The notes: generated from the letters alone by a model not told the origin. Positions 28,560 to 37,098 are shown, counted from the stretch's first letter. The stretch is DNA of 64,000 nt from Hyphomicrobiaceae bacterium (GCA_021775735.1 JAJFHG010000049.1:25039-89038); one strand, 5' to 3'. Numbers and translations: made by a program.

Positions 28560-28740
28560 AGGTGTGCCACTTCGTCCTATCTTATAGGCCATGCAGGGCG
28601 CGTCGACTCCTAAAAATCGGTAGTCCCCCCCGTCTAGCCGACAGACGCAACCTGAGGCATCGGATCCCTCCCGATGTCGCGCAATACATAGCGCCGATAG
28701 AGCCCAACCCTGTCCCCCCAGGGTTGGGTTTTTTCTTTTA
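28560..28740 (+). ncRNA. Candidate small RNA with stem-loops and a strong terminator
   Basis: The 180-nt stretch has no credible reading frame but holds CGTCT/AGACG (7-nt loop, near 28637) and CATCGG/CCGATG (near 28665) hairpins before a 10-bp GC-rich intrinsic terminator. The nearest coding genes are lolA, 200 nt upstream, and a convergent minus-strand gene 24 nt downstream, so the terminator is far from any plus-strand gene that needs it. The start is uncertain. I could not match it to 6S, 4.5S, tmRNA or a known riboswitch; a long lolA trailer is the alternative. Confidence 0.4.
28703..28739 (+). terminator. Intrinsic terminator
   Basis: Perfect 10-bp stem CCCAACCCTG/CAGGGTTGGG, 6-nt loop, then TTTTTTCTTTT. 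It ends the candidate sRNA or a long lolA transcript. Confidence 0.92.
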
Positions 28741-28763
28741 GGCAAGCTTGTAGGTGTTGTGTG

Positions 28764-29378
28764 TTAGTTGACTCGGGCTGCAGTCGTCTCGGCCGGGCTG
28801 GTCTGCGTGCCTTGGAATGTTTGAGTGGTGGAAGAAGACGGTGCGTGCTCCTCCTCCTCGCTTGCCATCACCACGGGCTTAGCTGTTCCGGCAACGTCGT
28901 CTACATCTACATCATGCTTTGCCGCTGTTGAAGTCGGTGCAGCGATCGTTGCCCGCATCTCTGCTGCCAAGTCATTCAATCTTGAAGCAATCCTTGAGAC
29001 GAAGTGGTCGGCCAGTCGCGGGTCTTCACCCATGAAAGCCTCGATCATTGCACGGTGAAATTTAAGGGCTTTTACTGGCTCGTCTGCAACGACTGAAAGA
29101 TAATGCGTCGTTTCAACCAACATCGCCATCTCACCAACCAGTGATCCAGGACCAATGGGATCGTAAGGGTGCGTACTGGAAAACGCATTAAATTGGGTGG
29201 CGCGTCCCGTGACCACAAGGATTGCAGCATCGCCTAACTCGCCATTTTGAATAAGAGCTTCGCCCGGTTCATAAACGACGCGTTCAGCGCGTTGCACAAG
29301 CTCCGACATTTGTTCTGGCTCGAGTCCATGAAACAGTGGCACCTTTAACGCAGAGCCTATGATTGGCTGGAGTGTCAT
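28764..29378 (-). CDS. Cyclic nucleotide-binding domain protein without a DNA-binding domain
   Basis: Residues about 15-130 form a cNMP-binding beta-roll (VPLFHGLEPEQMSELVQRAE, EPGEALIQNGELGDAAILVV, PGSLVGEMAML). A long helix follows (HFVSRIASRLNDLAAEMRAT), and the last 60 residues are Ser/Thr/Glu-rich and probably disordered. There is no helix-turn-helix, so it is not a CRP/FNR transcription factor. The arginine of the canonical phosphate-binding cassette is not evident; ligand binding is therefore uncertain. It stands alone on the minus strand. Confidence 0.82.
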   Translation of the reverse strand: MTLQPIIGSALKVPLFHGLEPEQMSELVQRAERVVYEPGEALIQNGELGDAAILVVTGRATQFNAFSSTHPYDPIGPGSLVGEMAMLVETTHYLSVVADEPVKALKFHRAMIEAFMGEDPRLADHFVSRIASRLNDLAAEMRATIAAPTSTAAKHDVDVDDVAGTAKPVVMASEEEEHAPSSSTTQTFQGTQTSPAETTAARVN

Positions 29379-29579
29379 CGTGAAAATAATCCCAACAAGT
29401 GAAAATGCCTATGCGTTGGCCAAAAGGTCAAAGCCGCACGGCATTTGTGATCACGGACCAAAAAGGCGTACCAAGCGCCTTAGTTAGCCGATAGCTGGGG
29501 TGATTCGGTATCTAACGTCCAGTTGCGCGCTTGGAGATGTGGATGGGGAGAGGAAAACTCTGAACCCTTTGCCTCTGCT

Positions 29580-30266
29580 TTAAGGAACCAATCTGTAGCC
29601 ACCAGATTCAGTCACCAGAATCTCTGCGTTGGACGGGTCCTTTTCGATTTTCTGACGCAGGCGATATATGTGCGTTTCGAGTGTATGTGTGGTGACACCT
29701 GCGTTGTAGCCCCACACTTCGTGTAACAGCACATCACGGGACACCACAGATTCGCCCGAGCGATATAGAAACTTCAAAATGGAGGTTTCTTTTTCCGTCA
29801 AGCGAATTTTGGTTTTCTTGTCGTCAGCCAGAAGTTTAGATGCTGGCTTGAACATGTACGGACCAATTTTGAAAACGGCATCTTCGCTTTGTTCGTGTTG
29901 GCGCAGCTGAGCGCGGATGCGGGCCAGCAAGACAGCGAATTTAAATGGCTTGGTCACATAATCATTCGCTCCAGCGTCAAGCCCTAGGATTTGGTCTGCG
30001 TCAGAATCATTTCCGGTCAACATAATGATCGGATTTTTGAAACCAGATTTTCTGAGAAGGCGCACTGCCTCACGGCCATCCATATCAGGCAATCCGACAT
30101 CAAACACGACCAAATCAGGCTGGCTTTCCTTGGCCTGGTCTACGCCTGTCGATGCCGTATTGGCTTCCGTAACGTCAAATTCCTGTTGCAGGGCTAGCTG
30201 GTCTTTGAGGGAGCCGCGCAAATCCTCATCGTCATCGACAAGAAGGATCTTTCGTGCAGTGCTCAT
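29580..30266 (-). CDS. OmpR/PhoB-family response regulator
   Basis: A two-component DNA-binding regulator. The receiver has ILLVDDDEDL at the N-terminus, the phosphoacceptor aspartate in DLVVFDVGLPDMDG and the conserved lysine in YVTKPFKFAVLLARI. The C-terminal winged helix includes LTEKETSILKFLYRSGESVV and THTLETHIYRLRQKIE. The start at 30266 is chosen because GGAG lies 9 nt upstream; the longer frame to 30317 adds a basic leader. No histidine kinase is adjacent, so it is an orphan here. It is divergent from an L,D-transpeptidase gene, which may be a target. Confidence 0.9.
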   Translation of the reverse strand: MSTARKILLVDDDEDLRGSLKDQLALQQEFDVTEANTASTGVDQAKESQPDLVVFDVGLPDMDGREAVRLLRKSGFKNPIIMLTGNDSDADQILGLDAGANDYVTKPFKFAVLLARIRAQLRQHEQSEDAVFKIGPYMFKPASKLLADDKKTKIRLTEKETSILKFLYRSGESVVSRDVLLHEVWGYNAGVTTHTLETHIYRLRQKIEKDPSNAEILVTESGGYRLVP

Positions 30267-30352
30267 GCGTGTTCGCTCCGGTGGTCGTTTTTTAATTGGA
30301 CTGCCATGGGGCAGCACCCTTATCTCTTAGCAAATCTTGTCCTGACAATAAA

Positions 30353-30907
30353 ATGGTCAGAAAGCGAGTGCGTAAAATGCACAACCGGCGTCAGCCCCGT
30401 CAACTATTCGTGAGGTCGTTATCCAAAGGAGTAAGCCAGGGTTTTTTAGATCTTGGTTTCACGCGCATTCCTTGTGCGTTGGGCCGGTCTGGTATGCGGG
30501 CCATAAAACGGGAAGGTGATGGCGCCACGCCCTTGGGCCGGTTTTGTACCCTGTCGTTCTATTTCCGTGCAGATCGCACACCGCGCCCCATGACCGCCCT
30601 GCCCGTATCGCCTCTTCATCCGAACGATGGCTGGTGTGATGCATCGTCTGATCGCAACTACAACCGTCCAGTTCGCCACCCCTATCCTACAAGTGCGGAA
30701 CGGCTATGGCGGCACGATAACCTTTACGATGTGATCGGTATATTGGATTATAATATTGTGCCGCGGCGCCGCGGACGGGGCAGTGCTATTTTCCTACATA
30801 TTGCACATCCGGACTACAGACCAACGGAGGGCTGCATTGCAGTTTGTGCCCCCGATATGAAACGGCTGCTAACTTGGCTTGGACCCAAGACAGAATTCTG
30901 GATTTAA
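30353..30907 (+). CDS. L,D-transpeptidase (YkuD) family protein
   Basis: A peptidoglycan cross-linking or remodelling enzyme using a catalytic cysteine. The active-site region HIAHPDYRPTEGCIAV carries the expected His and Cys in the S/T-x-G-C motif variant PTEGCIAV. GDGATPLGRF matches the family's K-x-G-x-T-P block. At about 184 residues it is a single domain; no clear signal peptide is visible, the N-terminus being strongly basic (MVRKRVRKMHNRRQPRQL). The start is uncertain between 30353 and 30377. The divergent response regulator may control it. Confidence 0.82.
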   Translation: MVRKRVRKMHNRRQPRQLFVRSLSKGVSQGFLDLGFTRIPCALGRSGMRAIKREGDGATPLGRFCTLSFYFRADRTPRPMTALPVSPLHPNDGWCDASSDRNYNRPVRHPYPTSAERLWRHDNLYDVIGILDYNIVPRRRGRGSAIFLHIAHPDYRPTEGCIAVCAPDMKRLLTWLGPKTEFWI

Positions 30908-31033
30908 CCTGCGCCGTTTTGCATAGGAGAAGATCCAGATGATCTCTCATCTGGACCTTCAAGCGAACGCGGGCCAATTGGGGGAAGAAATGCGTTCGCA
31001 TTAGGACTGTGTGTGTGGCCAAAAGGTAAAAGG

Positions 31034-31059
31034 TCCCAGCAGGCGATCGCCCGCTGGGA
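31034..31059 (-). terminator. Terminator hairpin at the amtB 3' end (possibly bidirectional)
   Basis: Stem TCCCAGC/GCTGGGA extended by GGCG/CGCC inside. On the plus strand TTGTTTTT follows after one base; on the minus strand CCTTTTACCTTTT follows. It is 7 nt past the amtB stop and could also end transcription from the L,D-transpeptidase side, where a weaker dyad (TCCAGATGA/TCATCTGGA, 30934-30955) has no T-run. Confidence 0.75.
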
Positions 31060-31065
31060 TTGTTT

Positions 31066-32448
31066 TTAGATACGCTGGCTACCGGTGCCAAATTCAGGAT
31101 AGGCCTCAAGACCAATTTCTGATTTGTCGAGACCGGCAATCTCATCTTCAAGGCTTGGCCTCAACCCGACCGTCACTTTGAGAATGGTCCAGACCACAAC
31201 GCTGCAGAGAATGACAAAGAGACCGATAGACCCCACACCGATGGCTTGACCAAGGACCGTTGCACCATCGTTGGTCAGCGGCACGGCCATCGTGCCCCAG
31301 ATACCAGCCAGCAGATGTACCGGGATCGCACCGACGACATCATCGATACGGAGTTTGTCGAGCAATGGGACCGCGAACACAACGATCACGCCGCCAACGG
31401 CACCGATAACGAGCGACCACACTGGATCAGGTGTCAAAGGTTCAGCAGTGATCGAAACTAGACCGGCCAAAGCACCGTTGAGAACCATCGTTACATCGAC
31501 TTTGCCATAGACAGATTGGTTGGTCATCAGGGCTGCCATCGCACCGGCAGCAGCCGCCAAATTCGTATTGACGAAGATACGCGAGACAGATGAGGCATCG
31601 GAGATGGTGCCGATTGCCAATTGCGAACCGCCGTTAAAACCAAACCAGCCGAGCCACAAAATAAACGTGCCCAGTGTTGCGAGTGGGATGTTTGAGCCTG
31701 GCATTGGTGTAATGGAACCGCCTGCACCATATTTGCCATGACGTGCTCCGAGTATGATCGCACCAACCAGTGCTGCCCAGCCGCCAACAGAGTGAACCAG
31801 TGTAGAGCCCGCAAAGTCTTGGAATTCAGCACCTGCAACGGTTTTGATCCAGCTTGTGTCAGCACCTGACGCCAACCAACCAGCGCCCCATTTCCAAGCG
31901 CCTTGGACGGGGTAGATAAAGCCGGTGAGAACGATCACAAAAAACAGGAACGGCCAAAGCTTGATGCGTTCAGCTAATGTGCCCGAAACAATTGATGCCG
32001 TCGTGGCGCAGAATACCATCTGGAAGAACCAGTCAGACCCTGCAGAATAACTACCAGGGTCACTTCCCGGATCTGGAATTACTTTCGGTGTAAACGATCC
32101 CAGAAAGCCACCGTTTACGCCATCATACATCAGGTTGTAGCCAACCAACCAAAACATGATGCCTGCTATTGAAAACAATGCAATATTTTTGGTGCATTGC
32201 ATGGCCACGTTTTTTGAGCGGACAAGTCCGGCTTCAAGCATGGCAAAACCAGCTGCCATCCACATGACTAAGAAGCCACCCATTAAAAACAGCAATGTGT
32301 TGAACACATACTGTGAGGACTTGGAGGCTTCTGCGATTGCGGCGGCAACAGCTGCGTCCTGTGCGTGAGATGGCAGCGTCGCCAAAATTAAGATGAGAAA
32401 AGTAGAGACGCAGGTAAGACCCAGTCTCTCAAATAGACGCCGTTTCAT
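31066..32448 (-). CDS. amtB: Ammonium transporter AmtB, PII-linked
   Basis: An Amt channel with a cleavable signal peptide (ends SHAQD) and about eleven membrane helices. The two pore histidines lie in LVHSVGGWAALVGA and PVHLLAGIWGTMAV. The C-terminal tail (DEIAGLDKSEIGLEAYPEF) is the classical GlnK-contacting motif. The start at 32448 has AGGAG 7 nt upstream; the longer frame to 32469 does not. It follows glnK by 60 nt, the standard glnK-amtB operon for nitrogen-limited ammonium uptake gated by PII. Confidence 0.96.
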   Translation of the reverse strand: MKRRLFERLGLTCVSTFLILILATLPSHAQDAAVAAAIAEASKSSQYVFNTLLFLMGGFLVMWMAAGFAMLEAGLVRSKNVAMQCTKNIALFSIAGIMFWLVGYNLMYDGVNGGFLGSFTPKVIPDPGSDPGSYSAGSDWFFQMVFCATTASIVSGTLAERIKLWPFLFFVIVLTGFIYPVQGAWKWGAGWLASGADTSWIKTVAGAEFQDFAGSTLVHSVGGWAALVGAIILGARHGKYGAGGSITPMPGSNIPLATLGTFILWLGWFGFNGGSQLAIGTISDASSVSRIFVNTNLAAAAGAMAALMTNQSVYGKVDVTMVLNGALAGLVSITAEPLTPDPVWSLVIGAVGGVIVVFAVPLLDKLRIDDVVGAIPVHLLAGIWGTMAVPLTNDGATVLGQAIGVGSIGLFVILCSVVVWTILKVTVGLRPSLEDEIAGLDKSEIGLEAYPEFGTGSQRI

Positions 32449-32508
32449 TTGTTCGCTCCTGTCGTGCATTTTTCAAATTGAGTTCAAAGGTCGTTGGGCG
32501 AGCGCAGG

Positions 32509-32847
32509 CTAAAGCGCTGCATCGTCGGCTTCGCCAGTGCGGATGCGGAGCGTGTGCTCAATCGATGTGACGAATATTTTGCCGTCGCCGATTTGACCGG
32601 TCTTGGCGGCCTTCGCGATGAGCGCCACAGCGGCATCCAGCTTGGCGCTGGGCACGGCGACTTCGAGTTTGATTTTGGGAACGAAGGTCACGGCGTATTC
32701 AGCACCGCGATAGATTTCTGTGTGCCCCTTCTGGCGCCCGAAGCCTTTGACCTCGCTGACGGTCATGCCTTCCAGCCCTTGCTTGGTCAGCGCTTCACGC
32801 ACATCGTCCAGCTTAAAAGGCTTGATCACTGCGGTTATGAGTTTCAT
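32509..32847 (-). CDS. glnK: Nitrogen regulatory PII protein GlnK
   Basis: A trimeric sensor of 2-oxoglutarate, ATP and ADP that blocks AmtB when nitrogen is plentiful. The 112-residue protein starts MKLITAVIKPFKLDDVREAL; the T-loop has GHTEIYRGAEY with Tyr51, the uridylylation site; the C-terminal signature is TGQIGDGKIFV. The long frame to 32937 is not used because the family starts at MKLI and AGGAC lies before it. A sigma-54-type element sits 90 nt upstream of the ATG. Confidence 0.97.
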   Translation of the reverse strand: MKLITAVIKPFKLDDVREALTKQGLEGMTVSEVKGFGRQKGHTEIYRGAEYAVTFVPKIKLEVAVPSAKLDAAVALIAKAAKTGQIGDGKIFVTSIEHTLRIRTGEADDAAL

Positions 32848-32936
32848 GGCAGCTCTGTCCTTGATTGTTATTGCCTCGCGTCCTGAACAAGCCACCGGGG
32901 GATCCCGTCCTCCTGAACAGTCGCGGTTGTTAACCA

Positions 32937-32952
32937 ATCAAAGCCCGTGCCA
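32937..32952 (-). promoter_or_regulatory. Sigma-54-type promoter of glnK-amtB
   Basis: On the minus strand TGGCACGGGCTTTGAT matches TGGCACGN4TTGCA except for A in place of the -12 C, the same deviation as the amt element at 18567-18582. The distances to the two start codons are also nearly equal. It indicates NtrC/RpoN control, although no convincing NtrC box is visible upstream. Confidence 0.68.
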
Positions 32953-33088
32953 GTCTGTTCGCAACCGCAATAAGATGCTGAAATAATTAAAGAAAAAGGC
33001 CATGCCCAGGGTGTGGACACAGCCTTATCGGACACCGAAATGCCCAAATTTTATACAGATAATATATAACGCCTATAATATAAGCAGC

Positions 33089-33988
33089 TTACTTCAACAC
33101 AAATGCGGTCTCGCGTTTGCGCACTAGACCCTCTTGCGCCACCGAGGCGACTAACTTGCCGTCGCGTGAAAAGACGTGGCCCCGGCAAAATCCGCGGGCA
33201 CCAGATGCGCTTGGGCTTTCTTGGGCATAGAGCAGCCATTCGTCAGCGCGAAACGGGCGATGAAACCACAGTGCATGATCGAGACTGGCCAACTGGATGT
33301 CTTGATCAAACATCAGTTTGCCATGTGCAATAAGCGAAGTGTCGAGCAGGGTGAAATCTGAGGCATATGCCAACACGGCCTGATGCAGGTTTGGATCGTC
33401 TGGTAATGTGCCGTTGGCTCGTATCCAGGTGTTTTGTTGGGGGGCATGTTTTGCCCGATTCATGTAGCGGCTGACGTCGACCGGGCGCATGTCCACAGGA
33501 TGCTTCTTTTTCCAGTATTTGCGCATGCTTTCGGGAAGTTTGTCGATAAACTTTTCCATCAAGTCAGAGGCACTTGGCAGATCCTCTGGCGGCGGCACAT
33601 CTGGCATTTGGGCCTGATGCTCGTAGCTGTCTTCCGTGCCGTGAAATGATGCGCTCATGGAAAAAATCGTACGTCCATGCTGCAAGGCTTTGACGTGACG
33701 ATTGGAGAAGCTACCACCGTCGCGGGTGCGTTCCACGTCGTACGTAATTGGCTTGGCTGGATCGCCACCAATGAGAAAGTAAGCGTGGAGGGAGTGCGCG
33801 TTGCGTTGATGTTTCAAAGTACGTATCGCCGCGACCAAAGCCTGTCCCAGCACCTGTCCGCCATAGACCCGCTGCCACCCAATATCCGGGCTCACGCCGC
33901 GAAATTGATTTTCATCCAGTTGTTCAAGATCTAAAAGTTTGAGAAGCCCATCGACCGGCTGGCGTGGCATTGTTTTACTCGCAGTCAT
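33089..33988 (-). CDS. tesB: Acyl-CoA thioesterase II
   Basis: A double hot-dog fold enzyme hydrolysing medium- and long-chain acyl-CoAs. The N-terminal block RVYGGQVLGQALVAA, the HAYFLIGGDPAKPITYDVER stretch and C-terminal LASLDHALWFHRPFRADEWL (catalytic Asp in the SLDH motif) are diagnostic. The length of 299 is normal. It may recycle CoA during fatty-acid or PHA metabolism. The gap upstream to glnK (32848-33088 lies on its 3' side) holds only the glnK promoter and AT-rich sequence. Confidence 0.94.
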   Translation of the reverse strand: MTASKTMPRQPVDGLLKLLDLEQLDENQFRGVSPDIGWQRVYGGQVLGQALVAAIRTLKHQRNAHSLHAYFLIGGDPAKPITYDVERTRDGGSFSNRHVKALQHGRTIFSMSASFHGTEDSYEHQAQMPDVPPPEDLPSASDLMEKFIDKLPESMRKYWKKKHPVDMRPVDVSRYMNRAKHAPQQNTWIRANGTLPDDPNLHQAVLAYASDFTLLDTSLIAHGKLMFDQDIQLASLDHALWFHRPFRADEWLLYAQESPSASGARGFCRGHVFSRDGKLVASVAQEGLVRKRETAFVLK

Positions 33989-34080
33989 GTATCATCCTGG
34001 GCTAAGTCTATATTTTTGACATACCGTACCGTAGCGGGCCCCTGGCGCAAAGGCTGCTTTGGGCAGAAAAGAGGACTGAA

Positions 34081-35334
34081 TTGGCTTCCGATCCAAATCA
34101 TGATGTCTTTGACATCGTCATCGTAGGTGCCGGTTTTGTCGGCCTTGCTCTGGCAAGAGCATTGTCTGTCCGGAGCCAGGGCAACCTAACAATCGGGATT
34201 CTCGACCGGACGGAAGCTGTCACGTCCAGCACCAAGTCGCGACCGGATGCACGCGCCTTCGCTCTTTCAGCTTCGTCACGTTATTTGCTAGAGCGGATTG
34301 GCGTGTGGTCTCAAATATCTGGAGATGCGCAACCCGTTGAAAAAATCCAAATCACGGATTCGCCGTTGGATGCTGGTGTCCGACCGGTTTTGCTAGCTTG
34401 GGACAATTTATTAGAGACAGGTGATCCGGCATCTTTCATCGTGCCATCCGGCAATGTGCTGGACACACTTTCAACTGCGGTTGATGATGACAAGACAATC
34501 ACGACATACCGTCCTGTAACGATTGTTTCGATAGGCAAAACGGATTGCCATCACACCATCACGCTCGACGATGGGCGCGTATTGTCAGCAAAATTGGTTG
34601 TCGCGGCAGACGGGCGAAGTTCGCCGTTGCGCACAATGCACGGGATAGATGTGGTGCGTTGGGCTTATGATCAACACGGTATCGTGACCACCATTGCGCA
34701 TAGCAAGCCGCATCACGCGACCGCTGTGCAGCACTTTTTACCAGCGGGTCCGTTCGCCATGCTGCCGCTTACCGGGAACCGCAGCTGTATCACCTGGAGC
34801 GAAACAACAAGCAATGCAGAGCGCATTCTTGCAGGTGATGATACGCAATTCTTAGAGGAATTAGATCAACGCCTTGCCGGTCGCTTGGGCGCGTTTGAAG
34901 TTGTCGGTCCACGTCAATCCTGGCCACTCTCCATGCATCTTGCACGCAGCTATATCGCAGATCGGTTTGCTTTGATCGGTGATGCAGCCCATGGCGTGCA
35001 CCCTCTTGCAGGACAAGGTTTGAACCTGGGTCTGAGAGATGTGGCAGCGTTGGTCGATGTTGTTGTCGAGGCAGCCGGATTGGGCCTTGATATCGGACGT
35101 CTTGATGTTTTGCAGCGTTACGAGCGCTGGCGGCGGTCGGATACGACACTTTCAGCTGCAAGCTTTGATGGCATCAATCGTTTGTTTTCCAATGACGTGG
35201 CGCTGTTGCGGTCGCTGCGCGAAGTTGGACTTGGCACGGTCGATCGCCTGCAAGGTTTGAAAGACTTTTTTATTGGCGAGGCGGCAGGCCAAGCTGGTGA
35301 GCTACCAATGATGATGCAAAAAAACGTGGCTTAA
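34081..35334 (+). CDS. UbiH/UbiF/Coq6-family FAD-dependent hydroxylase
   Basis: A flavin monooxygenase of ubiquinone ring hydroxylation. The N-terminal FAD motif is IVIVGAGFVGLALARAL; LVVAADGRSSPLR is the DG motif; the C-terminal signature is GDAAHGVHPLAGQGLNLGLR. Start codon is TTG at 34081, supported by GAGG 6 nt upstream and by the family's N-terminus. Which ring carbon it acts on (C1, C5 or C6) cannot be told. Its stop overlaps the rimM stop on the other strand by 4 nt. Confidence 0.9.
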   Translation: MASDPNHDVFDIVIVGAGFVGLALARALSVRSQGNLTIGILDRTEAVTSSTKSRPDARAFALSASSRYLLERIGVWSQISGDAQPVEKIQITDSPLDAGVRPVLLAWDNLLETGDPASFIVPSGNVLDTLSTAVDDDKTITTYRPVTIVSIGKTDCHHTITLDDGRVLSAKLVVAADGRSSPLRTMHGIDVVRWAYDQHGIVTTIAHSKPHHATAVQHFLPAGPFAMLPLTGNRSCITWSETTSNAERILAGDDTQFLEELDQRLAGRLGAFEVVGPRQSWPLSMHLARSYIADRFALIGDAAHGVHPLAGQGLNLGLRDVAALVDVVVEAAGLGLDIGRLDVLQRYERWRRSDTTLSAASFDGINRLFSNDVALLRSLREVGLGTVDRLQGLKDFFIGEAAGQAGELPMMMQKNVA

Positions 35335-35906
35335 CTTTTGTCCGGCTCGGCGTTCTTAGACTCATCAGCGTCACGTTCATCAGGTTTAACCTCTGATATG
35401 TCCGGCGGCATGATCGTCACCGTCCCATTTTGCAATGATACGTCTGGAACGCATGCGTTTGTGAACGGTATCAAATCAACGTCTGATTGGTCCGCTCGTT
35501 CGATTTCCAAAATGTCGCTCGCACCGTAGTTTTGGACAGCGGTCACAGTTCCAAGAGTTGTTCCGTTCACATCGACGGCGCGCAGACCGATAAGGTCGGC
35601 ATGATAAAAAGTATCTGTCTCTGGTTTGGGTAGTCGCTCACGGGGAAGATAAAGCTCCGTTCCCTTAAGCGCCTCAACAGCTGTGCGGTCATCAACACCC
35701 TCAATGTGCACGGTGAGGCCCTTGTGCGTCTCACGCACAATTCTTAATTTAAATTGGCGGTTGTGATCTGCTGAAAAAAGCGGGCCATAGGCGGCGATAT
35801 CAGCAGGGTTTTCCGCAAACGATTTAACCATCACGTCGCCCTTGATACCGTGGGCTCCGAGGATAACGCCCATCAGAACGGTCTCAGAATTTTTAGGCAC
35901 GCTCAT
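35331..35906 (-). CDS. rimM: Ribosome maturation factor RimM
   Basis: Binds S19 and the 30S head to help 16S rRNA maturation. The N-terminal RimM domain opens VLMGVILGAHGIKGDVMVKS and the PRC-barrel domain includes YHADLIGLRAVDVNGTTLGT and VQNYGASDILEI. An Asp/Glu/Lys-rich tail of about 25 residues ends the protein. The ATG at 35906 is the family start; a longer in-frame reading reaches into the upstream regulator. trmD and rplS, usual partners after rimM, do not follow. Confidence 0.94.
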   Translation of the reverse strand: MSVPKNSETVLMGVILGAHGIKGDVMVKSFAENPADIAAYGPLFSADHNRQFKLRIVRETHKGLTVHIEGVDDRTAVEALKGTELYLPRERLPKPETDTFYHADLIGLRAVDVNGTTLGTVTAVQNYGASDILEIERADQSDVDLIPFTNACVPDVSLQNGTVTIMPPDISEVKPDERDADESKNAEPDKS

Positions 35907-35952
35907 GTAGGTCCCAGCCTCAAGGTACGATGTTGCTGAGGCCTGTGTAGCG

Positions 35953-36555
35953 TTAATGAGGCAGTGCGCCAAGATAGGTGAGGCGCACGTCGACAGGGGC
36001 ACCTTCAACCTCAACTGTCGCTGTTGAGGTCGGTGCAGCGCGCTCAAACGAGCCTGCGATGTCAAGCGTGACGCCCTCTGACCCAGCAGCAAAACCGGTC
36101 ACCAATACCCCACCATCGGGGACCTTAAGGCGGACATGAACCGTATTGGTCTTGCGGGCAGCATCGTAGGCATAGCTGCCCGTGAAGACGCCGCCGTGGC
36201 GATCAGAGCCGAGAATTTTTCCACTTCTAAGCACTGCGAGACCACTTGCACTGCACGGTTGCTCGCAGTCGGCACCGAAATAGGTCAAGGAATAAACGCC
36301 ATCATCAAGCATTTTGGCTCGTCCTTTGACGCGCGCCAATTCGGTTGCGCGCTGAATAGGGGTGAGGGTTTTAAGCAGATGCATGTAGGCCGTGACGGGT
36401 CCTGGGAGTGCGACGTCACCACTGGTCCATTGGCTTATGGTGCGTGGGCTCACGGAAATAAGCTGAGCAAGTTCGATCTGCTTAAGACCGAGTTGCTTTA
36501 AGCTGTCTTTGAGACTGATGTCTGCCATAACCTGAAGATTATGCGAGAAGCGCAT
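35953..36555 (-). CDS. XRE-type helix-turn-helix regulator with a GrlR-like C-terminal domain, inserted between rpsP and rimM
   Basis: Residues about 14-60 are a Cro/CI-type DNA-binding domain (LKQIELAQLISVSPRTISQW). The C-terminal part, from about 85, resembles the GrlR-type small beta-barrel: DDGVYSLTYFG, VLRSGKILGSDRHGGVFTGSY. GrlR is known as a negative regulator partner in enteric virulence control; here the fused form is more likely a self-contained regulator, which is inference. Start at 36555 has GGAAG close upstream; 36528 (MADISL) is an alternative. It is separated from rpsP by a terminator and reads into rimM, 46 nt ahead. Confidence 0.72.
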   Translation of the reverse strand: MRFSHNLQVMADISLKDSLKQLGLKQIELAQLISVSPRTISQWTSGDVALPGPVTAYMHLLKTLTPIQRATELARVKGRAKMLDDGVYSLTYFGADCEQPCSASGLAVLRSGKILGSDRHGGVFTGSYAYDAARKTNTVHVRLKVPDGGVLVTGFAAGSEGVTLDIAGSFERAAPTSTATVEVEGAPVDVRLTYLGALPH

Positions 36556-36604
36556 GATCTTCCATTGCGAAGCCGTCTTAACCTAAATGCTTTAACCAAA
36601 ACAA

Positions 36605-36636
36605 AAGCAGGACGCACTGTTGGATGCGCCCTGCTT
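36605..36636 (-). terminator. Intrinsic terminator after rpsP
   Basis: On the minus strand AAGCAGG pairs with CCTGCTT, and CGCA with TGCG inside one mismatch, followed by TTGTTTTGG. It separates ffh-rpsP from the regulator-rimM unit. Confidence 0.82.
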
Positions 36637-36690
36637 ATTTCATTTCGTGTTTCATAGTCAGCCAAGATCAGGCCAACAGCGTTTGAAGCG

Positions 36691-37098
36691 CTATTCAGAT
36701 GCTGCTGCGTCTGCTTCTTCTGCAGGTGCGTCTGCGGTAGCTTTAGCTGCTTCGGCTTTTTCTTTCGCAGCCTCTTCAGCAGCGGCCGCGCGTTCTTGCG
36801 CCTTCTTTTTCGGCTTGGCTTTGTTTGGGTTATTGCGTGCTTCTCGTTTCATAAGACCGGCGATATCAAATAGACGTAACACGCGGTCAGTTGGTTTGGC
36901 ACCGACACTCAGCCAGTGCTTGCAGCGGTCAATGTCGAGCTTGAGGCGATCTTCGCGGTCCTTTGGCAGCATCGGATCAAATGTACCAATGCGTTCGATA
37001 TAGCGGCCATCACGCGGAGCTGTGATATCGGCTGCGACGACATAATAGTATGGCCGTTTCTTTGCACCACCGCGGGCGAGACGAAGTTTAACTGACAT
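36691..37098 (-). CDS. rpsP: 30S ribosomal protein S16
   Basis: A small-subunit protein needed for 30S assembly. The core is clear from [34 protein letters not shown] and [15 protein letters not shown]. At 135 residues it is about 50 longer than E. coli S16; the extra part is a Lys/Ala/Glu-rich tail typical of Alphaproteobacteria. It follows ffh by 82 nt and ends in its own terminator. Confidence 0.97.
   Translation of the reverse strand: MSVKLRLARGGAKKRPYYYVVAADITAPRDGRYIERIGTFDPMLPKDREDRLKLDIDRCKHWLSVGAKPTDRVLRLFDIAGLMKREARNNPNKAKPKKKAQERAAAAEEAAKEKAEAAKATADAPAEEADAAASE

Noticed and set aside
28524..28745. 73-residue minus-strand frame
   Set aside because: It runs through the terminator hairpin and the dyad and has no family resemblance; the structured RNA reading is better.
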